This document shows positions 32,817 through 40,602 of a stretch of DNA of 40,602 nucleotides, piece by piece. Position 1 is the stretch's first letter, and each line of letters opens with the position of its first letter. The notes under the pieces were generated by a model. That model was given only the letters and a program-made list of their open reading frames with translations, had not been told where the DNA came from and ran no database searches. Origin of the DNA: an uncultured Bacteroidales bacterium (GTDB taxonomy: Bacteria; Bacteroidota; Bacteroidia; Bacteroidales; UBA932); the NCBI GenBank assembly GCA_945868745.1, contig CAMBMK010000011.1, positions 1-40,602 of the forward strand, written 5' to 3'. A program made the position numbers and the translations under genes.

Positions 32817-34337
32817 ATGGCATTTTTGTATATTTTGACAGGATTGGTGATCGGCGCAGCAGCCACGGCAGCCATCCTTATTATACTCCGCAGGAGACAG
32901 CTCAACGGCCGCAAGGAGGATATCATCCTCAAAGCTGAGGCCGAGGCGGAGAACATCAAGAAAGAACGCATCCTCCAGGCAAAGGAGAAGTATTTCCAGC
33001 TCAAGAGCGAGTACGACAAGAACGTCGCCGAGAAAATCGCCCAGCTCAAGGATGCGGAGATCACCCTCAAGCAGGAATTCGCCAACCTTGACAGGCGCAT
33101 GAAGGAGGCCGAGGAGGCCAAGGCCGGATGCACCGCCAAGCAGGAAGTCCTCGACAGGAAGATCCAGGAGTGCGACCGCAAGATCGCCGAGACCAACAAG
33201 CAGATCGAGAGCATCGCGGGGATGAGCGCGGCCCAGGCCAAGAACATCCTGATGGAGAATATGAAGGCCGAGGCCAGGACCGAGGCCCAGGCATACATCA
33301 ACGACACGATGGACGAGGCCCGTCTCAATGCCGCCAAGGAAGCAAAGAGAATCGTAATCACCACTATCCAGAGGACCGCCACCGAGACCGCCATCGAAAA
33401 CGCCGTGACCACCTTCCCTATTGAGAATGACGAGATCAAGGGACGCATCATCGGACGCGAAGGCCGCAACATCAGGGCCCTGGAGGCCGCCACGGGAGTG
33501 GAAATCGTCGTTGACGACACCCCGGACGCCATCCTGCTTTCAGCATTCGACCCTGTGCGCAGGGAGGTAGCAAGGCTTGCACTCCACCAGCTCGTAATCG
33601 ACGGCCGCATCCATCCGGCCCGCATCGAGGAAGTGGTGTCCAAAGTGCAGAAGCAGCTTGAGGAGGAAATCCTCGAGACCGGAAAGAGGACCTGCATCGA
33701 CCTGGGCATCCACGGCATGAGCATGGAGCTCGTCAAGATGATCGGACGAATGAAATACCGCTCTTCCTACGGCCAGAACCTCCTGCAGCACTCCCGCGAA
33801 GTTGCCAACATCTGCGCGATAATGGCAGCCGAGCTCGGTCTCAACGTAAAGGCAGCAAAGCGCGCCGGACTCCTCCACGACATCGGAAAAGTATCCGAAA
33901 TCGAGCCTGACCTCCCTCACGCAATACTCGGCATGAAGCTCGCGGAGCAGTACAAGGAGCGTCCTGAAATATGCAACGCCATCGGAGCCCACCATGAGGA
34001 GGTAGGGATGACATCGGTTCTTTCCCCTATCGTGATGGTCGGCGACGCAATCTCCGGGGCAAGGCCTGGTGCAAGACGTGAAGTGATCGAATCCTACATA
34101 AAGAGGCTCAAGGGAATGGAAGACCTTGCGGCAGCATATCCTGGAGTGACCAAGAGCTACGCCATCCAGGCGGGAAGGGAGCTCAGGGTAATCGTCGGGG
34201 CCGAGGAGGTGAGCGACGAGCAGGCTGCAGTGCTTTCTTCCGACATCGCCCAGAAGATCCAGAATGAGATGACCTATCCTGGGCAGGTGAAGATCACCGT
34301 AATCAGGGAAACCCGTTCTGTAGCATACGCTAAGTAA
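32817..34337 (+). CDS. rny: Ribonuclease Y
   Basis: This 506-aa protein has an N-terminal transmembrane helix (residues 2-22), then a long charged coiled coil (about 30-190). A KH domain follows ([25 protein letters not shown] by landmarks [12 protein letters not shown]), then an HD domain with His325 (QHSREVANI) and the His354-Asp355 pair (LLHDIGK). It is a membrane-tethered endoribonuclease that initiates mRNA decay. Length and domain order are standard. It sits downstream of the 6S-like RNA terminator and 4 nt before dsbD, so both genes may share a transcript. Confidence 0.96.
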   Translation: MAFLYILTGLVIGAAATAAILIILRRRQLNGRKEDIILKAEAEAENIKKERILQAKEKYFQLKSEYDKNVAEKIAQLKDAEITLKQEFANLDRRMKEAEEAKAGCTAKQEVLDRKIQECDRKIAETNKQIESIAGMSAAQAKNILMENMKAEARTEAQAYINDTMDEARLNAAKEAKRIVITTIQRTATETAIENAVTTFPIENDEIKGRIIGREGRNIRALEAATGVEIVVDDTPDAILLSAFDPVRREVARLALHQLVIDGRIHPARIEEVVSKVQKQLEEEILETGKRTCIDLGIHGMSMELVKMIGRMKYRSSYGQNLLQHSREVANICAIMAAELGLNVKAAKRAGLLHDIGKVSEIEPDLPHAILGMKLAEQYKERPEICNAIGAHHEEVGMTSVLSPIVMVGDAISGARPGARREVIESYIKRLKGMEDLAAAYPGVTKSYAIQAGRELRVIVGAEEVSDEQAAVLSSDIAQKIQNEMTYPGQVKITVIRETRSVAYAK

Positions 34338-34341
34338 AACC

Positions 34342-36375
34342 ATGTATCTTAAGAAACTTTATCTGACGATGGCCGCACTCCTTTTGTGGAGCGCGGCTTC
34401 TTTCGCCCAGCCGAGTACTGTAAGCTGGAGCGCCGGCAGTTCGCAACCCGACAACGACGGCATCTGCGAACTGGTCTTCACCGCCAACATCAATCTCGGG
34501 TGGCATATCTACAGCCTCGACAAGACTGCTGACTACAATGCCACATCATTCGAGTTTGAGCAGGGCAGCGGTTACTCTCCGGTCGGGGAGCCTTACGGAC
34601 TTACCCCTCTTGAAAACTTCAAAGGCCACAAGGTGTTCTCCGGACAGGCCAGGATCGGCCAGAAAATACGCGTCCTTTCAAAGGATCCGGTTGTGGTACG
34701 ATGCACAGTCACCTGGCAGTCCTGCAACGACCGCGACTGCCTCAATCCGGAAGAGCACGAATTTGAAATCACGCTTCCGGGCAACCCGTCTTTGGCATCA
34801 GAAAAGGCCGAAAATGAGGTTAACAAAAATGTTACCACTATTAACAAAGAAGTTTCATCAGTTAATACTGAATCACTTACATCAGAGCCAGCCGAAAACG
34901 GCAAAGAAAGCGGTTCTCTATGGGGTCTGGTGCTCGAAGCCATCCTCTGGGGCTTCGCAATGCTCCTTACTCCTTGCGTTTTCCCTATGGTTCCGATGAC
35001 CATTTCCTTCTTCATGAAGAGCTCGGGCTCCCCTGCCGAAGGAAGGTTCAAGGCATCGATGTACGGACTGTTCATCGTGCTGCTCTACACTGTGCCGATC
35101 TGCCTTATCATAGGCCTGACCTGGCTCATCGGAGGAGATGCGGTGACTGCCGATATCTTCAACTGGCTCGCTACCCACTGGCTCCCGAACATCATCTTCT
35201 TCATCGTATTCATGATCTTCGCAGCCTCATTCTTCGGTGCATTCGAAATCACCCTTCCTTCTTCGCTGGTCAACTCATCCGACCAGAAATCCACAAAGAA
35301 GGGTCTCGGCGGCATCTTCTTTATGGCCCTCACCCTCGTGCTGGTGTCATTCTCCTGCACGGGCCCGATTGTCGGCACTGTGCTCATCAAATCCACCCAG
35401 GGCGAGTTCTGGGCGCCGATGGTCACGATGCTTGCATTCTCCGTCGCATTTGCCCTTCCGTTCACCATCCTGGCCATGTTCCCTTCCCTTCTCACAAAGA
35501 TGAAGAAAGGCAGCGGAAGCTGGCTCGGCAGCGTGAAGGTTGTACTCGGATTTATCGAAATCGCACTCGGATTCAAGTTCCTCAGCACTGCTGACCAGAC
35601 CTACCACTGGGGCCTCCTCGACCGCGAGGTCTATCTGGCAATCTGGATTGTGACATTTGCAATGCTCGGATTCTATCTGCTCGGCAAGATCCGCTTCAAG
35701 GGAGAAGAGGCTGTCGAGAAAATAGGTGTAGGCAGGCTTTCGCTTGCAATCATAGTGTTAACATTCGTCGTGTATATGATCCCTGGTATGTGGGGAGCAC
35801 CTCTGAAGGCCCTTTCAGGATACCTTCCTCCTATGGAGACACAGGATTTCATAGTGTACAGCCACGCTGACGGCCCTCTCGCCGTATCCTCCGGAAGCAC
35901 CTCGGAAAGCACTGAGGCTGAAAACGATTACGGACTCAAGATGCCGCTCGGCCTTTCCGGATATTTCACCATCGAGGAAGGACTCGAGGCATCAAAAAGG
36001 GAAGGCAAACCTGTGTTTGTGGACATCACCGGCCACGGCTGCGTGAACTGCCGCGAGATGGAGCAGAAAGTATGGAGCCAGCCTGAAGTGCTCGAGATCC
36101 TGAAGAATGACTACATAGTGGTAGCACTCTATCTCGACGACAAGACAAAGCTTAATGAAAAAGATTATCTAACCACATCAAACGGCAAGGTTCTCAAGGA
36201 TTTGGGCCGCAAAAACGCCTATATAGTAAGGGAACGTTTCTCCGTGAATGCACAGCCCAACTATGCACTGCTCGACTCTGAAGGCAACCTGATGGTGCCT
36301 GTGCGCGGATACAATCTTGACGTGCAGGATTTCGTAAAGTTCCTCAAGGAAGGAATCAGCCGGTTCAAAGACTAA
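34342..36375 (+). CDS. dsbD: Thiol:disulfide interchange protein DsbD
   Basis: This 677-aa three-part protein starts with a signal peptide (residues 1-22, ending SFAQ). A DsbD alpha-type periplasmic domain (about 25-150) follows, with the CNDRDC pair in VTWQSCNDRDCLNPEEH. The transmembrane electron-transfer domain has the reactive cysteines Cys212 (LTPCVFPM) and Cys339 (FSCTGPIVG). The C-terminal thioredoxin domain has GCVNC (Cys567 and Cys570). It passes electrons from cytoplasmic thioredoxin to periplasmic substrates. Residues 150-190, rich in Asn, Glu and Ser, form a linker. The 3' end overlaps the convergent GSCFA gene by 4 bp. Confidence 0.93.
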   Translation: MYLKKLYLTMAALLLWSAASFAQPSTVSWSAGSSQPDNDGICELVFTANINLGWHIYSLDKTADYNATSFEFEQGSGYSPVGEPYGLTPLENFKGHKVFSGQARIGQKIRVLSKDPVVVRCTVTWQSCNDRDCLNPEEHEFEITLPGNPSLASEKAENEVNKNVTTINKEVSSVNTESLTSEPAENGKESGSLWGLVLEAILWGFAMLLTPCVFPMVPMTISFFMKSSGSPAEGRFKASMYGLFIVLLYTVPICLIIGLTWLIGGDAVTADIFNWLATHWLPNIIFFIVFMIFAASFFGAFEITLPSSLVNSSDQKSTKKGLGGIFFMALTLVLVSFSCTGPIVGTVLIKSTQGEFWAPMVTMLAFSVAFALPFTILAMFPSLLTKMKKGSGSWLGSVKVVLGFIEIALGFKFLSTADQTYHWGLLDREVYLAIWIVTFAMLGFYLLGKIRFKGEEAVEKIGVGRLSLAIIVLTFVVYMIPGMWGAPLKALSGYLPPMETQDFIVYSHADGPLAVSSGSTSESTEAENDYGLKMPLGLSGYFTIEEGLEASKREGKPVFVDITGHGCVNCREMEQKVWSQPEVLEILKNDYIVVALYLDDKTKLNEKDYLTTSNGKVLKDLGRKNAYIVRERFSVNAQPNYALLDSEGNLMVPVRGYNLDVQDFVKFLKEGISRFKD

Positions 36376-37238
36376 CGGTCAACATGCAGCTGTCTGTGCT
36401 GCGACCTTCTGTAAAGCTTCTCGTTTTCGAGGAGCTTTTCTTTTTCGCTTTGCGGGAGTGCAAAGTCGATGAACCGCTCCCAGATATAGCCCACGGCCAC
36501 ATCCGAAGGGTGGACCATATCCTCCGCATAGAAACGGTAGTCCCGCAGCTGGTCCATCATTATCTCATAGGAAGGGAAATATTCGCAGATGTCGCTGTGG
36601 CGGCGGCAGATTTCATCTACGGCAAGAAGAAGAATGCTCTTGCTGAGCTGGTTGCCGTGGGCGGTATCCTTAAGGTGCCGGATCGGGCTGACCGTAAAAA
36701 TGTACCTCTTTCCCGGACGGGTGATGGCCTCGAGACAGTCTGCAACCTCATCGGCGGAAAGACGCCGGCGCTCGAATTCACACGCGGGGCGCTTCAGGCA
36801 GTTGCTCACCGTACGGCCCGTCTCAATATAATCGTAACACCAGGCAGTACCGAGAGTTACAATCAGTTTATTGCAGCTTTTGTAGAAGTCCGAAGCTTTT
36901 TGCAATTCATCGTTTGCAACCCTCAGGAAAGTCTCCCTGTCCTTGCGTGCAAAGGATGTATGGTGGCTGAATGAGCACACAAGACCTGCACCCGCTCCCA
37001 TCTCCACGCAATCCCCCGCTTCGAAAGGATGGCCGTCAGAAAGCCTGGCGACGGATTCGGAGATGGAGACAGGATTGTAGAGTGTCCCGAAAGGATTGAC
37101 CGACACGTCAAACCCTGCCGCCGCAAGACGCGCGCCGATGCTGTCGGCAAAACAGCTGCCGAGTACCATTATTCTGTCTTCGTAGGAGATGCCGACATGG
37201 CTTTCCGATACCTCCACGGGTGTCTGCAATTTCAACAT
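36372..37238 (-). CDS. GSCFA domain protein
   Basis: This 288-aa protein has the family-defining motif LGSCFADSIG (GSCFA at residues 27-31). NPFGTLYNP and VTLGTAWCYDYIETGRTVSNC follow, then TVSPIRHLKD and YFPSYEIMMDQLRDYRFYAEDMVHPSD. The arrangement (nucleophile-like Ser in GSCF, late HPSD) resembles SGNH/GDSL-type esterases, so an acyl hydrolase is a reasonable guess, but family function is unknown. No signal peptide is seen. It is a single gene, convergent with dsbD and divergent from the nucleotidase. The stop codon is TAG. Confidence 0.88.
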   Translation of the reverse strand: MLKLQTPVEVSESHVGISYEDRIMVLGSCFADSIGARLAAAGFDVSVNPFGTLYNPVSISESVARLSDGHPFEAGDCVEMGAGAGLVCSFSHHTSFARKDRETFLRVANDELQKASDFYKSCNKLIVTLGTAWCYDYIETGRTVSNCLKRPACEFERRRLSADEVADCLEAITRPGKRYIFTVSPIRHLKDTAHGNQLSKSILLLAVDEICRRHSDICEYFPSYEIMMDQLRDYRFYAEDMVHPSDVAVGYIWERFIDFALPQSEKEKLLENEKLYRRSQHRQLHVDR

Positions 37239-37266
37239 TTCAATTCACTTTTGCCGTAAAATTAAG

Positions 37267-37274
37267 TAATTTTG
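37267..37274 (+). promoter_or_regulatory. -7 element of the 5'-nucleotidase gene
   Basis: TAATTTTG matches TAnnTTTG; the -33 position lacks a clear TTG. The start near 37281 gives a leader of about 46 nt. Confidence 0.45.
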
Positions 37275-37289
37275 CAAAATAATAACACC

Positions 37290-37308
37290 ACCCGCATCAA
37301 AAGCGGGT
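37290..37308 (+). other. Hairpin at the start of the nucleotidase mRNA leader
   Basis: ACCCGC (37290-37295) pairs with GCGGGT (37303-37308) around a 7-nt A-rich loop, about 9 nt from the predicted transcript start. A 5' stabilising or regulatory hairpin is possible. No T-tract follows, so it is not a terminator. Confidence 0.45.
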
Positions 37309-37326
37309 ACATTATTTCTGTAATTC

Positions 37327-39075
37327 ATGAAAACAAGACTCATATCCCTCATTGCAGGCATCGCCACCCTTGCATCCTGCTCCAACGGTCCTGCAGACGG
37401 GACCTACCGCCTCGAACTCCTTACCACCAACGACGTGCACGGACGATGGTTCGACACAGGCTACACCGACGGCAAGGTCAGGAACTCCCTTTTTGCAGTC
37501 AACCACTATGTGGACAGTGTCAGGAATTGTGCAGGTGCCGGAAATGTGGTGCTTGTGGATGCCGGAGACTGCCTCCAGGGCGACAACGCGGCATATTATT
37601 TCAACTATGTGGATACGCTCTCCCCTCACCTCTTTCCGCGCCTTGTAAAATACATGGGCTACGATGCCATTGTCGTAGGAAACCACGACATAGAGACCGG
37701 ACATCCTGTGTATGACAGGGTTACGCGTGAGCTTGAGGCCGAGGGCATCCCTTTCCTCGCAGGCAATGCCATCAGGAACGATAACGGAAAGCCTTATTTC
37801 CGGACTTACATTACCCTTCAGAGGGGCGGAGTCAAGGTCGCCGTGCTCGGCTTCACCAATCCCAACATGAAGGCTTGGCTCTCGGAGAACATCTGGAGCG
37901 GCATGACATTCGAATCCCTCCTTTCGCTCGTCCAGCAGGAAGTGGACAAGGTCATCAGGAAGGAAAAGCCTCAGGTAGTAATCGTGGCAGTCCATTCGGG
38001 AAGCGGCAACGGTGACGGCTCAATGCTTGAGAGCCAGGGACTTGACCTCTTCAAAAGCCTTCGCGGAGTGGATTTCGTGGTCACTTCGCACGACCACCGG
38101 GCCCTCACTGCGGCAAACGACAGCATTGCATTCATCAACTCCGGAAGCCACGCCAAAAACCTTGGCCACGGCACCGTGGAGCTGACCGTGAAAGACGGGA
38201 AGGTGGTGTCGAAGAAGCTTTCCGCCGGGCTGATAAAAGTGGATGCCGACTCTGCCGACGCTGCAATGAAAGAGACCTTCAGCAAAGAATATGAGACAGT
38301 CAAGGCATTCACGCTCAGGACTGTAGGAGAGCTGAAAAGCGAGCTGCGCACCCGCGATGCATATATGGGGATGAGCGACTACATCAACCTCATCCATACG
38401 CTCGGCCTTTCCGGGACAGGCGCAGACATCTCATTTGCCGCTCCCCTCACCTACAACGGCACCATCTCGGCCGGCACTCTTGTGTACAATGATCTTTTCA
38501 CCATTTACCCTTTTGAGAACCAGCTGTTTACCCTCAAGATGAGCGGCAGGGAGATCAAGGATTACCTTGAGTATTCCTATGACCAGTGGATCTGCACGGT
38601 GGATTTCAGCGGGCGCGGGGAGCATATCCTCAAAATCCGCAAGGGCGACGACATGAGATTCAACCAAGACAACTGGTCGTTTGTCAACAGGTCCTACAAT
38701 TTCGACTCGGCCGCCGGCATCAACTACACAGTGGACGTGACCAGGCCGGCCGGAGAAAGGGTGTCAATCTCATCGATGGCTGACGGAAGGGAGTTCAGCA
38801 TGGATGCAGACTATATCGTGGCAATGACTTCATACCGCGCGAGCGGCGGAGGAATGCTCCTTGAGCGCGGGGCGGGCATCGCGGACAGCGACTCCCGCAT
38901 TATGGAGAAATACCCGGAGCTCAGGAATATCCTCTACGAATACCTCCAGAAAAACGGCGCCATCGACCCGGCCGTGACGGGAGACACCTCAGTCATCGGA
39001 CAATGGAGATTCATCCCTGAAAAGGAGGCCCGCAAGGCCCTGGAGAGGGACATGGAGCTGCTGTTCGGAAGATAA
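37327..39075 (+). CDS. Lipoprotein 5'-nucleotidase/UDP-sugar hydrolase family
   Basis: This 582-aa protein has a lipoprotein signal (ATLASC, Cys18). The N-terminal metallophosphatase domain has LLTTNDVHGRW (Asp36, His38), LVDAGDCLQGD, VVGNHDIETGHPVYD and VTSHDHRAL. The C-terminal 5'-nucleotidase domain (from about residue 330) has YMGMSDYINLIHTLGLS, NDLFTIYPFENQLFTLKMSG and ASGGGMLL. Two-metal hydrolysis of nucleotides outside the inner membrane is expected; both domains are present in one chain. It is a single gene with an apparent -7 element and a leader hairpin. Confidence 0.92.
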   Translation: MKTRLISLIAGIATLASCSNGPADGTYRLELLTTNDVHGRWFDTGYTDGKVRNSLFAVNHYVDSVRNCAGAGNVVLVDAGDCLQGDNAAYYFNYVDTLSPHLFPRLVKYMGYDAIVVGNHDIETGHPVYDRVTRELEAEGIPFLAGNAIRNDNGKPYFRTYITLQRGGVKVAVLGFTNPNMKAWLSENIWSGMTFESLLSLVQQEVDKVIRKEKPQVVIVAVHSGSGNGDGSMLESQGLDLFKSLRGVDFVVTSHDHRALTAANDSIAFINSGSHAKNLGHGTVELTVKDGKVVSKKLSAGLIKVDADSADAAMKETFSKEYETVKAFTLRTVGELKSELRTRDAYMGMSDYINLIHTLGLSGTGADISFAAPLTYNGTISAGTLVYNDLFTIYPFENQLFTLKMSGREIKDYLEYSYDQWICTVDFSGRGEHILKIRKGDDMRFNQDNWSFVNRSYNFDSAAGINYTVDVTRPAGERVSISSMADGREFSMDADYIVAMTSYRASGGGMLLERGAGIADSDSRIMEKYPELRNILYEYLQKNGAIDPAVTGDTSVIGQWRFIPEKEARKALERDMELLFGR

Positions 39076-39088
39076 CGGCAGGCCGTGT

Positions 39089-39162
39089 GCCCCTGAAAGG
39101 GGCTGTCGCTGAAAGCGACTGGGGTTGATAGTCCAAAGCAGGCTTTACCTGCTTTGGACTAT
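39089..39162. repeat. Three consecutive hairpins between convergent genes
   Basis: GCCCC-TGAAA-GGGGC (39089-39103) is followed by GTCGCT-GAA-AGCGAC (39105-39119), which can also be read as GTCGC-TGAAA-GCGAC. A 15-bp perfect stem with loop CTTTA (39128-39162) comes third. The third hairpin covers the TAG stop of the GH43-like gene. None has a T-tract. The first two share the TGAAA loop. They may act as a bidirectional terminator or belong to a palindromic intergenic repeat family; genome copies could not be checked. Confidence 0.75.
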
Positions 39163-40187
39163 TCCGAAAACAGTGCGGAAGCGCCGGCAGCGGTAGGCGG
39201 AATCGGCATGATGTTGCCGGAAGCATCGTAATGCATCGGCTCGGCGATGACACTGCGGCTGTAGCTCGTGCCGTCTGGAAGTCCCCCGTTGTGCGAGAAG
39301 AAAATCCACTCCCCGCGGAACTCCACGATGGCCGGATGCGTCGTATTGGAATTGCCTGCAATCTCGGAGATCACTCCCCTTCCCTCATACGGGCCTCCGA
39401 TATTGTCCGATACGGCATAAGCAATCTTCTCAGGCCATCCGCTGGCGTATGTCAGATAATACTTTCCGGCATATTTGTGAACCCAGGCAGCCTCGGTAAA
39501 CTCAGGGACATCTATTCTGCGCACCTCCCCGTCAATCTCGGTCATATTGTCCTTCAGGCGGGCATAATAACATTCACGGTTGCCCCAGAAAATATAAGGC
39601 GTACCGTCGTCATCGATAAAGATGGCAGGGTCGATGCAGGCCCAGGCATGGGAAGACTCATAGCAATCTTCATTGGTCAGGAGAGGCCTTCCGAGAGCAT
39701 CGGTGTAAGGTCCTGTGATATTGTTGCTTACAGCCACTCCGATACCGCACCAGTTGGTGGAGATGTACCAGTAATATCTGCCGTTTCTCTTCACCACGTG
39801 TCCGGCCCACGCAGCCTTGCTGTCAGCCCACGCGAAGGCATCGATGTTCATCGGTGACGGGTATCCGGTCCAATGCTTCATATCCCTTGTCGAATAGAGG
39901 ACCCATTCGTGCATCGAATAACCGGTCTGGTTGCCGGCGTCATCCTTTCCCGCAAACAGCCAGAGCGTGCCGTCCTCTACATAGACAGCAGGGTCGGCGG
40001 TATGCACATCACGGATTATCGGATTGCCGTCGCTTTCGAAATTGCGTGTGAGAATATTGCCCGAAGCGTCCCTTAAGGTATCGTAAAGGGGCATCGGGCA
40101 GCCTGTGCAGCTTTCCTTGCGGTTTCCTTGGGAGCAGGATACAAGGACGGCAAACGCCACTGCTGATAAAAGGATGTGTCTGTTCAT
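39159..40187 (-). CDS. GH43-like five-bladed beta-propeller glycoside hydrolase, lipoprotein
   Basis: This 342-aa protein has a lipoprotein signal (VLVSC, Cys18). The catalytic domain has GH43-type acidic residues: Asp65 in HTADPAVYV (base), Asp186 in WACIDPAIFIDDDGTPYIFWG (pKa modulator) and Glu232 in PEFTEAAWVHKYAGKYYLTY (acid). Sequence blocks of the form YWYIS, YIFWG and YYLTYASG fit propeller blades. GH43 enzymes attack arabinose- or xylose-containing glycans; the actual substrate is not readable. It has its own -7 element, and there are no polysaccharide-utilisation (SusC/D) neighbours in the window. Confidence 0.88.
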   Translation of the reverse strand: MNRHILLSAVAFAVLVSCSQGNRKESCTGCPMPLYDTLRDASGNILTRNFESDGNPIIRDVHTADPAVYVEDGTLWLFAGKDDAGNQTGYSMHEWVLYSTRDMKHWTGYPSPMNIDAFAWADSKAAWAGHVVKRNGRYYWYISTNWCGIGVAVSNNITGPYTDALGRPLLTNEDCYESSHAWACIDPAIFIDDDGTPYIFWGNRECYYARLKDNMTEIDGEVRRIDVPEFTEAAWVHKYAGKYYLTYASGWPEKIAYAVSDNIGGPYEGRGVISEIAGNSNTTHPAIVEFRGEWIFFSHNGGLPDGTSYSRSVIAEPMHYDASGNIMPIPPTAAGASALFSE

Positions 40188-40251
40188 TATGTGTCAGTTT
40201 AATAATCTGTTTAGAAATGATTGCTGCAGCCGGAAACTGTGTTGCAATCGA

Positions 40252-40259
40252 CAAATATA
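40252..40259 (-). promoter_or_regulatory. -7 element of the GH43-like gene
   Basis: TATATTTG on the minus strand matches TAnnTTTG; the -33 box is unclear. The leader would be about 58 nt. Confidence 0.45.
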
Positions 40260-40307
40260 AGAATCTTCGACTGATTTTCCATAACATTAATTGAGAGAGA
40301 CAGCAAA

Positions 40308-40602
40308 TCAGACAGTTTCCGCATCCACCTTTTCCTGTCCGGATCCGACGCGGAAAATGTTGCCTACGAGATTGACGGTCTCCACCTTCTTCTTGTCTAC
40401 TATTTTCGCATAGATGGCCGTTGTAGCTACATCCGTGTGCCCGAGCAGTTTGCTCGTGGTATAGACGTCCGCCCCGAGAGTGAGCATCATTGTCGCAAAG
40501 GTGTGGCGGCTGCAATGGTAGGAAATGGTCTTGTCGATTCCCGCCGCCCTCACCCACTTCTTTATATGGTTGTTGACGGTCGCATCCCCCGTGGGCATCC
40601 TG
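40308..40602 (-). CDS. Tyrosine recombinase/integrase, C-terminal part, cut by the window edge
   Basis: About 98 codons of the catalytic domain of a tyrosine recombinase are present. The second conserved box HCSRHTFATMMLTLG supplies the catalytic His and Arg. LLGHTDVATTAIYAKI supplies the third conserved His and the nucleophilic Tyr. The reading frame stays open to the edge, so the ATG at 40598 is probably internal. The family includes integrases of conjugative transposons and phages in Bacteroidales and also invertases. The body of any element would lie to the right, outside the window. The C-terminal stretch EVDAETV-like tail (VGSGQEKVDAETV) is ordinary. Confidence 0.88.
   Translation of the reverse strand, partial: RMPTGDATVNNHIKKWVRAAGIDKTISYHCSRHTFATMMLTLGADVYTTSKLLGHTDVATTAIYAKIVDKKKVETVNLVGNIFRVGSGQEKVDAETV

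Overview
The window is a chromosomal segment of a Bacteroidota bacterium, most likely order Bacteroidales. The evidence is the gene content (DUF4252, DUF5606, DUF3276, GSCFA and a long-form NusB) and the recurring Bacteroidota promoter shape, TTG / 19-20 nt / TAnnTTTG, in front of many transcription units. Most of the window is dense core-genome housekeeping. The only sign of a mobile element is the C-terminal end of a tyrosine recombinase cut by the right edge.

Left part (1-9.3 kb). tRNA-Cys has its own promoter. A tightly overlapping minus-strand operon encodes an alpha/beta hydrolase, a lipoprotein of unknown function, an RNase D-like exonuclease and an RlmI-type rRNA methyltransferase. 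A divergent plus-strand group encodes a secreted C1 peptidase, phosphatidylserine synthase and a membrane-anchored GH25 lysozyme. L-serine deaminase and GAPDH follow on the minus strand.

Middle (9.3-25.2 kb). surE-lpxB overlap on the plus strand. A long minus-strand run DUF349-yidC-yggS-lemA-DUF2207 follows; its last gene is split by an in-frame TAG. trmD is divergent from it. Next come a promoter-to-terminator unit with no ORF (candidate sRNA) and the minus-strand groups DUF5606-rimO-lipoprotein and nusB-yajC-ybbR-coaE. A PUR/DUF3276 protein is divergent from nusB.

Right part (25.2-40.6 kb). A second ORF-less promoter/terminator unit precedes a nucleoside-salvage pair (MTA/SAH deaminase-like amidohydrolase and purine nucleoside phosphorylase). 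NAD synthetase follows, then a four-gene ECF sigma module: DUF4252 - sigma factor - small membrane protein (probable anti-sigma) - DUF4252, with an ECF-type promoter in front. Divergent from it are a small coiled-coil gene and zapA, a structured RNA that I interpret as 6S RNA, then rny and dsbD. A GSCFA protein, a lipoprotein 5'-nucleotidase, a GH43-like lipoprotein and the partial integrase complete the window.

The points most worth following up are the ECF/DUF4252 module with its likely autoregulated promoter, the two orphan transcription units, the candidate 6S RNA between zapA and rny, the amber codon inside the DUF2207 gene, and a triple-hairpin element between two convergent genes. No CRISPR array, restriction system or recognised defence system was seen. 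Nothing could be searched against databases; family names come from recognition of motifs.
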